Notes under the pieces: generated by a model | Seen by the model: only the letters and a program-made list of their open reading frames with translations | The model's database searches: none | What the model was told of the DNA's origin: nothing | Source: Pseudomonadales bacterium | GTDB lineage: Bacteria > Pseudomonadota > Gammaproteobacteria > Pseudomonadales > Azotimanducaceae | NCBI GenBank assembly: GCA_028277965.1 | Contig: JANQFF010000072.1 | Location: 1 to 48,526 of the forward strand | Reading direction: 5' to 3' | DNA length: 48,526 nt | In this document: piece by piece, positions 23,365 through 31,320 of the stretch | Position numbering within the stretch: the first letter of the stretch is position 1 | Layout: each line of letters opens with the position of its first letter | Translations under genes and position numbers: made by a program

Positions 23365-24965
23365 GTGCAGAAGAAAACGAGGAGCCCAACGAAACCCGGG
23401 TAGGTGGCGGGTATGCACATTATGTGCTGATTGTCCTGGTCATCGTTTACGTCTTCAACTTCGTCGATCGCAACATCCTCTCGATCCTGGCCCAGGACAT
23501 CAAAGCGGATCTGGGGATCAGCGATGCGGAAATGGGTTTTCTCTATGGGACGGTCTTTGCCGTCTTCTATGCGGTTTTCGGTATACCGCTCGCCAGGTTT
23601 GCCGACGTCTGGAACAGGCGGTCCCTTATTTCCCTGGGATTGTTCGTCTGGAGTGGCATGACCGCATTGTCTGGGCTTGCCAGGTCATTTCCGGTGCTGG
23701 CAGGTCTCCGTATTGGTGTTGGAATTGGCGAGGCGAGCGCTTCCCCGGCCGCCTACTCCATGTTGGCGGACTACTATCCGCCGCGTGTGCGTGCGACCGT
23801 GATTGCGCTCTATTCCTCGGGTGTGTACATCGGTGGTGGGGTAGGCCTCATGCTGGGCGGATGGATCGTCGACTCGTGGGCTGCTGCCTATCCGGTCGAT
23901 CCACCATTCGGGTTCAAAGGCTGGCAGGTCGCGTTCATGGCTGTAGGGCTTCCGGGCTTGCTGATGGCAGCCTGGGTACGCACCCTCAGGGAACCAGTCC
24001 GCGGGATCAGCGAAGGTCTCTTCACTCAACAGCATCCCCACCCGTTCAAGGTTCTCGGTCAGGAAATGGCATCTGTGATGCCCGGCCTGAGTCTTGGCTA
24101 CCTCGCGCAGCTGAAAGGAAACGTCAGAAACAATTTGATTGGACTTGCACTGATTGTCATCTCTAGCTGGTTGCTGATCGTCGTAACCGGGTCGACCGCG
24201 CAGTGGGTGGTCCTGGGGCTCGGGGCGTATATCACCCTGACGTGGGCTCAGGCGCTTTTCAAACGAGATAACGCCACATTCCACATGATTTTCGGATCAA
24301 AGGCGCTGATCTATACGACGCTGGCGTTCCCAACAATCAGTTTTGCGAGCTATGGCCTGGGCTTCTGGGTAGCTCCTTACCTGCAGCGCACACACGAGGT
24401 GAGTGCATCAGATGTCGGGTTCTACATTGGGGCAGGTAATGCTTTGGCGGGCCTCATTGGGGTAAGCATCGGCGGGTATCTCGCCGATCGGTGGAAACTC
24501 ACATGGGCGAACGGCCGTTTGTATGTGGGCTTCATCACCGTCATCGCAACGACCCCGCTCGTTCTGGTACTCCTTTACAGCGATTCACTCGTGATGGCGT
24601 TCTGGATGAACTTCCTCTACCACATACCCATCAGCATGTGGGTTGGCATCCCACCGGCAACAACGAGCGATCTCGTCATGCCGCGGATGCGTGCCGTCGC
24701 AGGAGCCTACTACATACTGGTCAACACGCTCATCGGGCTTGCGCTGGGCCCATATGTCATTGGTCAGTTGAGTGACCTGTTCCTGGCGCAGGGCATGGAT
24801 GACGCGAGCTCGCTGAGGCTGGCAATGGCACTTTCGCTCCTGATCTTCGTCGCAACGATAGCGTTTTTACTTCTTGCCATGCGTCATCTCCCGGAAGACG
24901 AGCAGTCCCGGCTGGACCGGGCGCGTGGTCTGGGCGAAGACGTTACTGAGGTACAAGCTGGGTAA
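23361..24965 (+). CDS. MFS transporter (spinster-like), with extra central membrane segments
   Basis: A 534-residue major facilitator transporter. The first half shows FVDRNILSILAQDIKADLGISDAEMGFLYG, RFADVWNRR as the 2-3 loop motif, and GEASASPAAYSMLADY. Between the halves, about residues 250-315 add two hydrophobic stretches (LIGLALIVISSWLLIVV and VVLGLGAYITLTW), making it longer than the usual 400-450. The second half has GYLADRW and ends in a charged cytoplasmic tail. It overlaps the SDR start (ATGA). The context of SDR and hydroxyacid dehydrogenase suggests an organic acid or similar substrate, unproven. Confidence 0.91.
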   Translation: MSAEENEEPNETRVGGGYAHYVLIVLVIVYVFNFVDRNILSILAQDIKADLGISDAEMGFLYGTVFAVFYAVFGIPLARFADVWNRRSLISLGLFVWSGMTALSGLARSFPVLAGLRIGVGIGEASASPAAYSMLADYYPPRVRATVIALYSSGVYIGGGVGLMLGGWIVDSWAAAYPVDPPFGFKGWQVAFMAVGLPGLLMAAWVRTLREPVRGISEGLFTQQHPHPFKVLGQEMASVMPGLSLGYLAQLKGNVRNNLIGLALIVISSWLLIVVTGSTAQWVVLGLGAYITLTWAQALFKRDNATFHMIFGSKALIYTTLAFPTISFASYGLGFWVAPYLQRTHEVSASDVGFYIGAGNALAGLIGVSIGGYLADRWKLTWANGRLYVGFITVIATTPLVLVLLYSDSLVMAFWMNFLYHIPISMWVGIPPATTSDLVMPRMRAVAGAYYILVNTLIGLALGPYVIGQLSDLFLAQGMDDASSLRLAMALSLLIFVATIAFLLLAMRHLPEDEQSRLDRARGLGEDVTEVQAG

Positions 24966-25824
24966 TACGATCGCCAGAGGCGTCGCGTTAGGTGTCCTGT
25001 ATGTACTGGTCGCATTGACGCTCGCGTCTGTCATGGCTGCCTGGATAGCACCTTCGCTCGATTTCGAAAAGGTGTTATCGCGTCTGCTGCTTCTGTTCCT
25101 TGCAGCAGGCCTGGTGCCCATGTGGAAGATCTCAGGCATGGATATGGCCCAGATTGGGCTGCGACCGGTTGATCGGTCAGCCCTCTGGCGGGGTGGGCTC
25201 ATCGGGGTTCTTTCTCTCCTCCCACTCGTTCTCTTTTTCGTGGTTGTGGGTTTCAGGGTGCTCGATGGCCGTGTCGACTGGATGAGCCTGGAGTTTGCGG
25301 TATTTGTGGCCAGTGCCCTTGCTGGGGCAATACTGGTTGGCAGCTTTGAGGAGACGCTTTTTCGGGGCTTTCTGTCAAACCTGCTCGAAAAGAACGTGGG
25401 TGTTTACGCGGGCATCATCCTGAGCAGTCTCATGTATGCAGCCGTACACTTTCTTGAATCAGATTTCACGCTGACCGACCCGGATTGGACCAGCGGTTAC
25501 CAGGTCACGTGGGCTGCTTTCGGCGGACTCGTGCCTGTGGGCGAAATATGGGACTCGTTCGTTGCTCTGTTTCTGCTGGGGGTGCTTCTCTGCGTCATCC
25601 GACGGGAATTTGGGCTCTGGTGGTGTATCAGCCTGCACGCATCCTGGGTGTTCGGAATACGAGTTCTGAAAGAACTGACGATTCGCGACGTTGTGAATCC
25701 CTACGCGGTCTGGGTAGGCAGTTACGATAACTTTGTGGGACTTGCAGCTGTGGTATGGCTGCTGTTTATATTCGTCTGTCTGGCCCTGGTAAACCAGGTC
25801 CGTAACGATGGAAATCGCGGCTAG
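24925..25824 (+). CDS. CPBP family intramembrane metalloprotease-like protein
   Basis: A membrane protein of about 299 residues of the CPBP (CAAX protease and bacteriocin-processing) family. The diagnostic motifs are Glu142-Glu143-x3-Arg147 in FEETLFRGFLSN, His175 in AAVHFLE, and a later His in SLHASW. Around seven hydrophobic segments are visible. The start is uncertain: GTG 24925 overlaps the MFS gene by 41 bases; ATG 24874 is also open, and the first later ATG (25033) would cut the first membrane segment. Its last codons and TAG stop lie inside a REP-like palindrome. Confidence 0.82.
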   Translation: MVWAKTLLRYKLGNTIARGVALGVLYVLVALTLASVMAAWIAPSLDFEKVLSRLLLLFLAAGLVPMWKISGMDMAQIGLRPVDRSALWRGGLIGVLSLLPLVLFFVVVGFRVLDGRVDWMSLEFAVFVASALAGAILVGSFEETLFRGFLSNLLEKNVGVYAGIILSSLMYAAVHFLESDFTLTDPDWTSGYQVTWAAFGGLVPVGEIWDSFVALFLLGVLLCVIRREFGLWWCISLHASWVFGIRVLKELTIRDVVNPYAVWVGSYDNFVGLAAVVWLLFIFVCLALVNQVRNDGNRG

Positions 25825-25883
25825 AGGTGCCCTGAAGCCGCTCCTACAGGTGCGACGCATGCGTTGCGCCTTTTAGCCGCAAC
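25813..25883. repeat. Compound REP-like palindrome, copy 4
   Basis: It begins AATCGCGGCTA inside the end of the CPBP gene, followed by GGTGCCCTG and the full core AAGCCGCTCCTACAG. An imperfect palindrome follows, GGTGCGACGCATGCGTTGCGCC, then TTTTAGCCGCAACC. GCGGCTA (25817-25823) pairs with TAGCCGC (25874-25880), so an outer stem encloses an inner hairpin. It lies between convergent genes (CPBP ends 25824, amidase ends 25892). Confidence 0.78.
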
Positions 25884-25891
25884 CCTCACTG

Positions 25892-27316
25892 TCAGCGCTG
25901 CCACATCTCCCGCTGTTTCTCGTGCCACTGGTAGGCTTCTTCGAGCTGCGATGCGATTCCAAGGAGTGTGCCTTCAGAGCCCATGTGGCCTGCCAGCTGC
26001 ACACCTACGGGTAGATTGTCCGCACTCCAGTGGAGGGGCAGAGAGATGGCTGGCTGGCCGGTGCTGTTGAAGAGAGGCGTGTTGTTCGCGTACTGGAAAG
26101 TCTGTCGGGTCCATTCCATGGCCGTTTGTGATGTGTTGTTCTGATCAAGTGTGCCGTGCGGAGGTGGTGGCGTTGCGAGTGTGCTGGACAACAGGAGATC
26201 GAATTCATCGAAAGCAGCGGCGGTTTCGCGGGTGAGACGATTGACGTAATCGAGTGCGGTCAGTATGTCCAGTGATGTGGCCGCCGCTCCAAATTCTGCA
26301 CAGGTCAATGTGATCGCCTCGAAATGGTCCGTATCTGCGTTTATACCGGTTGCAGCACATGTGTCATGTACGAATTTGGCCGCGAAAGCACACCAGATGA
26401 CGTAGATATGTTCTGCAAACTCATCGAAATCGACAGAGAAGCCGGTCTGCGTGATTGTGTGACCGAGATCTCCCAGAATGCCGGATGCGCGTTCGACAGC
26501 TTCTTTGTTTTCAGCATGGACTTCGACGCCACTGAGGATTGAGTCCGGCACAAAAGCGATCTTGAGGTTTCCGGGGGACTTCGATGCGGCGTCCGCGAAG
26601 GATGTTGTGGGTGGGGCAATGATGTGGGGGGCTCCGCGATCGGGGCCTGCCACCAGGTCTAGAAGCGCAGCAGCGTCCCGTACGCTGCGAGTGACGACAA
26701 ATTCAATTGCGTGTGCAAAAAGAGGATCGGACGCACCGGGACCGGTCGGCGTGCGGTCGCGTGTTGGTTTCAATCCGACAAGGCCGTCACATGAAGCGGG
26801 TACACGTATCGAACCACCCCCGTCGTTGGCGTGGGCAATCGGGACCAGTCCAGCAGCCACAGCCGCACCTGATCCGCCGCTCGAACCACCCGCGCTGTGC
26901 CCCTGTTTCCAGGGATTGTGAACGGGTCCAAATGCCACGGTTTCGGTTGTGGCGTTGTACCCCATTTCCGGCGTCTGGGTTGTGCCAATGAGATGCAGGC
27001 CAGCACCGCGGAAACGTTCCATCAGAATCGTATCAGCAGGCATCGGCACGACAGGGACCGCGCGGCTACCGGCTCTGCACGGAGCACCTTCCGCTGTGAG
27101 CACCAGCTCTTTGATGAGAAACGGCACACCGGAAAACGCCTGATTTTGGGCGAATGGCTGACCATCCAGGGTAGACAGAACAGCGTTCAGTTGGGGGTTA
27201 CGTTCGTCGATGGCGTCTTTGGCGCAAGCAGCAACTTCGTCTGTGCTGACTTCGCCCTTTGCGACCAGTTCCGCAAGCCCAATGCCGTCGAGGTCGGCGT
27301 ACTCAGAAAATTGCAA
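25892..27316 (-). CDS. Amidase signature enzyme
   Basis: A 474-residue amidase-signature hydrolase. The Ser-cisSer-Lys triad is Lys69 in PFLIKELVLT, the cis-Ser in GHSAGGSSGGSG (about 145-146) and the nucleophile Ser169 in NDGGGSIRVP. It is probably an acylamide hydrolase rather than GatA: no gatB or gatC lies nearby. The start is TTG at 27316, behind a strong GGAGGAG, giving MQFSEYADLDGIGLAELV. It stands 61 bases downstream of a small secreted-protein gene in the same direction. The substrate is unknown. Confidence 0.92.
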   Translation of the reverse strand: MQFSEYADLDGIGLAELVAKGEVSTDEVAACAKDAIDERNPQLNAVLSTLDGQPFAQNQAFSGVPFLIKELVLTAEGAPCRAGSRAVPVVPMPADTILMERFRGAGLHLIGTTQTPEMGYNATTETVAFGPVHNPWKQGHSAGGSSGGSGAAVAAGLVPIAHANDGGGSIRVPASCDGLVGLKPTRDRTPTGPGASDPLFAHAIEFVVTRSVRDAAALLDLVAGPDRGAPHIIAPPTTSFADAASKSPGNLKIAFVPDSILSGVEVHAENKEAVERASGILGDLGHTITQTGFSVDFDEFAEHIYVIWCAFAAKFVHDTCAATGINADTDHFEAITLTCAEFGAAATSLDILTALDYVNRLTRETAAAFDEFDLLLSSTLATPPPPHGTLDQNNTSQTAMEWTRQTFQYANNTPLFNSTGQPAISLPLHWSADNLPVGVQLAGHMGSEGTLLGIASQLEEAYQWHEKQREMWQR

Positions 27317-27377
27317 TGTTGACTCCTCCGGTGGTGATCGCGAACGCAGTTACCGAAGACTGCGACTCAACCGGTCG

Positions 27378-27719
27378 CTATTCAAGTATTTTCAACGCAT
27401 CAAAACGATGGAATGCGTTGACTCCATTATCGTTGGTTGACAGACAACGCTGGGAGGTGACGCGAACCAACAGGTTGTGTTGCTTGGCAAACAAAATCAA
27501 TTCGGTATACACATCAGCATGGCGATCGGAGGCAAACGCTTCGATTCGACATGCTCTGTCCGCGATAGCGTTGGGCATCCCCTCCTGCAGGGTAAAAACC
27601 AGCTTGCCGTCAAACCGGACAGTATGTATGTGACCTTCATCCTGAGTAACGGCGGCAGCGGCCAGAGTAGTAGAGAAAAGAAAACACAAACAAATCAGGT
27701 TTCGAAGGACTGTGACCAT
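27378..27719 (-). CDS. Small secreted protein of unknown function
   Basis: A 113-residue protein that I do not recognise. A Sec signal peptide is clear at about 1-22 (LICLCFLFSTTLAAAA). The mature part has two Cys residues (in DRACRIEAF and SQRCLSTN) that could form a disulfide. It has no other visible motif; DVYTELILFAKQHNLLVRV looks like a helix-strand unit. The ATG at 27719 has AGGGAT upstream. It lies between the DUF454 gene and the amidase on the same strand. Confidence 0.68.
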   Translation of the reverse strand: MVTVLRNLICLCFLFSTTLAAAAVTQDEGHIHTVRFDGKLVFTLQEGMPNAIADRACRIEAFASDRHADVYTELILFAKQHNLLVRVTSQRCLSTNDNGVNAFHRFDALKILE

Positions 27720-27766
27720 TCAAAGATCCCTTTAGTGAAACAGGCCTATCATAGCGGTCCGACGAC

Positions 27767-28141
27767 TTATTCGTCCCCCCGTTGATGTGAAGGCTCCGGC
27801 CGTGTCCAGATGAAGAAAGAGACACCAATGAGGATCACTCCCTGAGCGGTGAGTGCCCACCAGGGGGCGGCCATAACCACACTCAGGAGAAAAACAGCCA
27901 CGATGCTGATGGACGCGATCACTTTGACGTTGCGTGCGATGGCATGTTCGTCCTCCCACGCATGGATTGGAGGCCCGAGAGTCGGATGATCGAGGAGCCA
28001 GTTGTGGAGACGCTCTGACCCGTTGCTGAATGCCCAGGCAGCCAGTAACAGAAACGGCGTAGTTGGCAGGAGCGGAAGGAACGCACCGGCAATGCCGAGC
28101 GCCACGCTCATAAATCCAATGCTGATCCATACATACCGCAT
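27767..28141 (-). CDS. YbaN-type DUF454 membrane protein
   Basis: A 124-residue inner-membrane protein of the DUF454 (YbaN) family. The diagnostic beginning is ISIGFMSVALGIAGAFLPLLPTTPFLL, with the Gly/Pro-rich PLLPTTPF turn in the first hairpin. A soluble middle (LHNWLLDHPTLGPPIHAW) and two more hydrophobic segments near 80-112 follow. The function of the family is not established. A second, shorter member lies at 38.7-39.0 kb. It is divergent from the GMC operon across a 73-base gap that holds a palindrome. Confidence 0.87.
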   Translation of the reverse strand: MRYVWISIGFMSVALGIAGAFLPLLPTTPFLLLAAWAFSNGSERLHNWLLDHPTLGPPIHAWEDEHAIARNVKVIASISIVAVFLLSVVMAAPWWALTAQGVILIGVSFFIWTRPEPSHQRGDE

Positions 28142-28153
28142 GCAGTTCTAGTC

Positions 28154-28173
28154 TAGGGCGAGTTAACGCCCTA
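28154..28173. promoter_or_regulatory. Palindrome between divergent genes
   Basis: TAGGGCG (28154-28160) and CGCCCTA (28167-28173) form a perfect seven-base inverted repeat around AGTTAA. It lies in the 73-base gap between the divergent DUF454 gene and the small-subunit/GMC/ThuA operon. No T-run follows, so an operator or shared regulatory site is more likely than a terminator. That role is inference from position only. Confidence 0.4.
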
Positions 28174-28214
28174 ATATGGAGTCAAAAGAACAATGATATG
28201 TCCCGGGAGGAGAT

Positions 28215-28772
28215 GTGCATAGGCGTGACCTCTTGAAGGGTCTGTCCCTGATGTTGGGCGGTTCCATCTCGACAGCGTGCAGTCAGGCATTGAGCGTTCC
28301 GCCTTCGCGGCGTGAGATCAGTGCTCAGGGGTACAGCGTTGTGCAACGGGAAATCGCGCACATCTGTGCTGATCTCATCATGCCGGAGACGGATACACCC
28401 GGAGCGCTGGACGCAGGTGTCGGTGATTTCATCGATTACGTTGTTGCGGTGTGGTACAGACCGGAAGAGCTCGAGCAATTCCTCGGGGGTCTCGACAGGC
28501 TGCAGGCGCAAAGCTTGCGGAATCACGGGAAGGCGTTTGCTGCGCTCACTGAACAAGAGCAGGCTGTTCTCCTTCAAGCAGAAGAAAGTGCGGGTGATCC
28601 CGCCGAAGCATTCGGGTCGGGAGACTATTTCTCCCAGATCAAGGAACTCACGGTGGTCGGCTACTACACATCGGAAGTCGGGTCGAAAGAAGAGCGTTCG
28701 TATATACCGATGCCCGGTCGTTACGACGGCTATCACAAGATTGCGGCAGGAGACCGACAGTGGTCGAGCTGA
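28215..28772 (+). CDS. Small subunit of a GMC dehydrogenase (gluconate 2-dehydrogenase subunit 3 type), Tat/lipoprotein-like
   Basis: A 185-residue accessory subunit. The N-terminus HRRDLLKGLSLMLGGSISTAC combines a twin-arginine signal with a lipobox-like STAC (Cys at about 22), so the protein is probably exported and perhaps lipid-anchored. VVQREIAHICADLIMPETDTPGALDAGV and the later FSQIKELTVVGYYTSEVG are the family signature. In known membrane dehydrogenases this subunit carries the catalytic GMC subunit across the membrane, which itself has no signal. It starts at GTG 28215 behind GGGAGGAG and overlaps the GMC gene by 13 bases. Confidence 0.89.
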   Translation: MHRRDLLKGLSLMLGGSISTACSQALSVPPSRREISAQGYSVVQREIAHICADLIMPETDTPGALDAGVGDFIDYVVAVWYRPEELEQFLGGLDRLQAQSLRNHGKAFAALTEQEQAVLLQAEESAGDPAEAFGSGDYFSQIKELTVVGYYTSEVGSKEERSYIPMPGRYDGYHKIAAGDRQWSS

Positions 28773-30460
28773 CCCAATTGGACGTTGATGCCATTGTTGT
28801 CGGCTCTGGGATCAGCGGTGGCTGGGCTGCCAAGGAATTAGCCGAGGCCGGGCTTAAAGTCCTGATGCTCGAACGCGGCAAGCCAATGACCCACGGCAGT
28901 GGTTACCTCGGTGAGCATGAGCCACCGTGGGAGCGGAATTTCCATGGGTTGCGGCCCCGTGACCTGTACGAGGAACAATACGAGGTTCAGTCGACGTCTT
29001 ATGCATTTGATGAGACGACCCGGCACTTCTGGAACAACGATCAGGCCAATCCTTACGACTACGACCCTGAACACCCGTTCCACTGGATACGCGCGGACGT
29101 TGTAGGCGGACGCTCGCTCCTTTGGGCACGCCAGTCTTACCGATGGAGCGATCTGGATTTCGAGGCAAACAGGAAAGAGGGGGTTGGTGTCGACTGGCCA
29201 ATCCGCTATGCAGATATCGCACCGTGGTATGACCGGGTTGAAGAATTCATCGGGGTCAGTGGGCAAGCGCTCGGTCTGGATCACCTGCCTGACGGCAAGT
29301 TCATGCAGCCAATGCAGATGAACGTGGTGGAAGACCACGTTGCGAAGGTGATTGCAGAGAAGTTCCCCGGTCGTGTCATGACGATTGGCCGAACGGCCAC
29401 TTTGACTGAGCCTCTCCCCGGCCGGGCACCCTGTCACTACTGCGGGCCGTGCCATCGAGGGTGTTCGACAGGATCCTATTTCAGCTCTTTGTCGAGCACC
29501 CTCCCCGCGGCCGAGGCAACCGGTAACTTCGAACTCAGAGCTAACGCCCTGGTGGAGAGTCTCGTTTATGACAGTGACCGGCAACGTGTTTCCGGGGTGA
29601 GAGTGATCGACACGGAAACCGGTGCAAAGACTATCCTGAATGCCCGCATCGTTTTCTTGTGTGCGTCGGCAATTGGCAGCACACAGATCCTGATGAATTC
29701 CAGGGACGGTGATCATCCCTACGGATTTGCCCACGGCGGTGGCTCACTCGGCAGGTATCTGATGGACCATACCTACGCAGCCGGTGCACAGGGGATCATC
29801 CCTGGATTCGAAGAGTACTATCCATACGGATTCCGTCCCAACGGCATTTATATCCCGCGATTTCAGAACCTTGGGGAAGGCGAAGACCGGAACTACTCGC
29901 GGGGATACGGGTATCAGGGTGGTGCTGGTCGAATGTCGTGGTCTGTCATGTCGAAGCTGCTCCCCGGTTTTGGTGCGAATTTCAAACATGCGTTGCGACG
30001 ACCCGGACCATGGGTATTCAGGCTGGCGGGGTTTGGAGAAATACTGCCTTATGCTCACAACCGCATGACGTTGCACGAGAGTAAGAAAGACCGGTTCGGC
30101 ATTCCGCAAGTCAGTTTCGATTTTACGTTTGGAAACAGTGAGCTCAATGCCAGACGTGACCTCATCCAGGAAGCGAGAGTGATGCTCGCTGCGGCTGGTG
30201 CCCAGGAGATAACGACTTTCGATGCACCCATGGTGGGTGGAGCGGCGATTCACGAGATGGGAACTGCCCGCATGGGGCGGGACCCCAATACCTCGGTGCT
30301 GAACGGGTTTAATCAGGCACATGCCGCCAGGAACCTGTTTGTTACGGATGGTGCCTGTATGACATCTTCATCGTGTGTGAATCCGTCGTTGACTTACATG
30401 GCTCTCACGGCGAGAGCTGCGGACTATGCGGTCACGCAGATGCAGGACGGGGTCATCTGA
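28760..30460 (+). CDS. GMC family FAD oxidoreductase, large subunit
   Basis: A 566-residue FAD dehydrogenase. The FAD motif is GSGISGGWAAKELAEAG (15-31); the C-terminal catalytic pair is His498 in AAIHEMGTARMG and Asn541 in CVNPSLTYMALT. A compact four-Cys set, Cys225, Cys228, Cys231 and Cys235 (CHYCGPCHRGC), could bind an iron-sulfur cluster, as known for some related sugar dehydrogenases. It has no signal of its own and should be exported with the Tat subunit. It starts at GTG 28760. The ThuA gene follows with a one-base overlap. Glucoside 3-dehydrogenase is the most suggestive match; gluconate or alcohol substrates are possible. Confidence 0.92.
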   Translation: MVELTQLDVDAIVVGSGISGGWAAKELAEAGLKVLMLERGKPMTHGSGYLGEHEPPWERNFHGLRPRDLYEEQYEVQSTSYAFDETTRHFWNNDQANPYDYDPEHPFHWIRADVVGGRSLLWARQSYRWSDLDFEANRKEGVGVDWPIRYADIAPWYDRVEEFIGVSGQALGLDHLPDGKFMQPMQMNVVEDHVAKVIAEKFPGRVMTIGRTATLTEPLPGRAPCHYCGPCHRGCSTGSYFSSLSSTLPAAEATGNFELRANALVESLVYDSDRQRVSGVRVIDTETGAKTILNARIVFLCASAIGSTQILMNSRDGDHPYGFAHGGGSLGRYLMDHTYAAGAQGIIPGFEEYYPYGFRPNGIYIPRFQNLGEGEDRNYSRGYGYQGGAGRMSWSVMSKLLPGFGANFKHALRRPGPWVFRLAGFGEILPYAHNRMTLHESKKDRFGIPQVSFDFTFGNSELNARRDLIQEARVMLAAAGAQEITTFDAPMVGGAAIHEMGTARMGRDPNTSVLNGFNQAHAARNLFVTDGACMTSSSCVNPSLTYMALTARAADYAVTQMQDGVI

Positions 30461-31302
30461 TGAAACGTGCGTTTCAGGTAGCGTTGGCGGTTTTTGTTGC
30501 GCTTCTGGGGATAGGGGTCTATCAATACTGGGGACTCATCCTGGTGTTGTCTCAGCAAACGCAGATGTTTCTTCCCCCTTCACTGGATGAAGGTGCTGAG
30601 GCTATCACGGAGTCACTGGTTTCTCCGGCAATCCTCAGCTTTTCCAAAACAAATGGTTTCAGACACCACGAGGCGATAGAGGCAAACCGGAAACTACTCG
30701 ATGAGCTCGGCGCGGAGCATGGCTGGGATATCTATCACACGGAAAATGGCGCAGTGTTTACCCCGGACAACCTCCGAAAATTTGATCTGGTTATGTTGAG
30801 TCACAAAAGCGGGACCACGTGGACAGATCCTCAACGCCAGGCACTGCGCGATTATGTTGAGTCCGGGGGGACGGTGATCGCAACGCACGCTGCGGGCGAT
30901 GCCAGCAATCATGAGTGGGAATGGTACCGACATGAAGTCATCCGCGCCGATTTCATCGGGCATCCGATGGTGCAACACCTGCAGAGTGCCGATCTCATCG
31001 TAGAGAACACGGATCACCCCGTGACCCGTGACCTCCCGGAAACCTGGACCCGGGTTGATGAATGGTACGGCTTTGCGGAAAGTCCGCGAGATGAAACCAA
31101 CGTGTTAATACGTATCGACGAATCGAGCTATGATCCGGAAGACTACGGTATGGGAGGCGACCATCCGATGGTGTGGTGGCACGAAACCGGATCCGGGCGG
31201 ATTTTGTACAACGCGCTCGGACACACTGGCGAAAGCTATCAGGAACCGCTGTTTCGGCAACTTGTCGAAAACGCGATTCGCTGGGGATTGAATACACAGT
31301 AA
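30460..31302 (+). CDS. ThuA-like protein with N-terminal membrane anchor
   Basis: A 280-residue member of the ThuA (trehalose utilisation) family, a class I glutamine amidotransferase-like fold. The N-terminal hydrophobic stretch FQVALAVFVALLGIGVYQYWG (about 5-25) is a signal or anchor, placing the domain outside the cytoplasm. Domain parts are FDLVMLSHKSGTTW, LRDYVESGGTVIATHAAGD, HPVTRDLPETW, PMVWWHETGSGRILYNALGHT and the end FRQLVENAIRWGL. ThuA proteins act in 3-keto-sugar metabolism, which fits the upstream GMC dehydrogenase. The start overlaps the GMC stop by one base. Confidence 0.9.
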   Translation: MKRAFQVALAVFVALLGIGVYQYWGLILVLSQQTQMFLPPSLDEGAEAITESLVSPAILSFSKTNGFRHHEAIEANRKLLDELGAEHGWDIYHTENGAVFTPDNLRKFDLVMLSHKSGTTWTDPQRQALRDYVESGGTVIATHAAGDASNHEWEWYRHEVIRADFIGHPMVQHLQSADLIVENTDHPVTRDLPETWTRVDEWYGFAESPRDETNVLIRIDESSYDPEDYGMGGDHPMVWWHETGSGRILYNALGHTGESYQEPLFRQLVENAIRWGLNTQ

Positions 31303-31320
31303 CGACAATGGGGGTAATAC

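Noticed and set aside
25892-27316. GatA subunit of the tRNA amidotransferase
   Set aside because: No gatB or gatC nearby, a non-essential-type context and sequence closer to general amidases.
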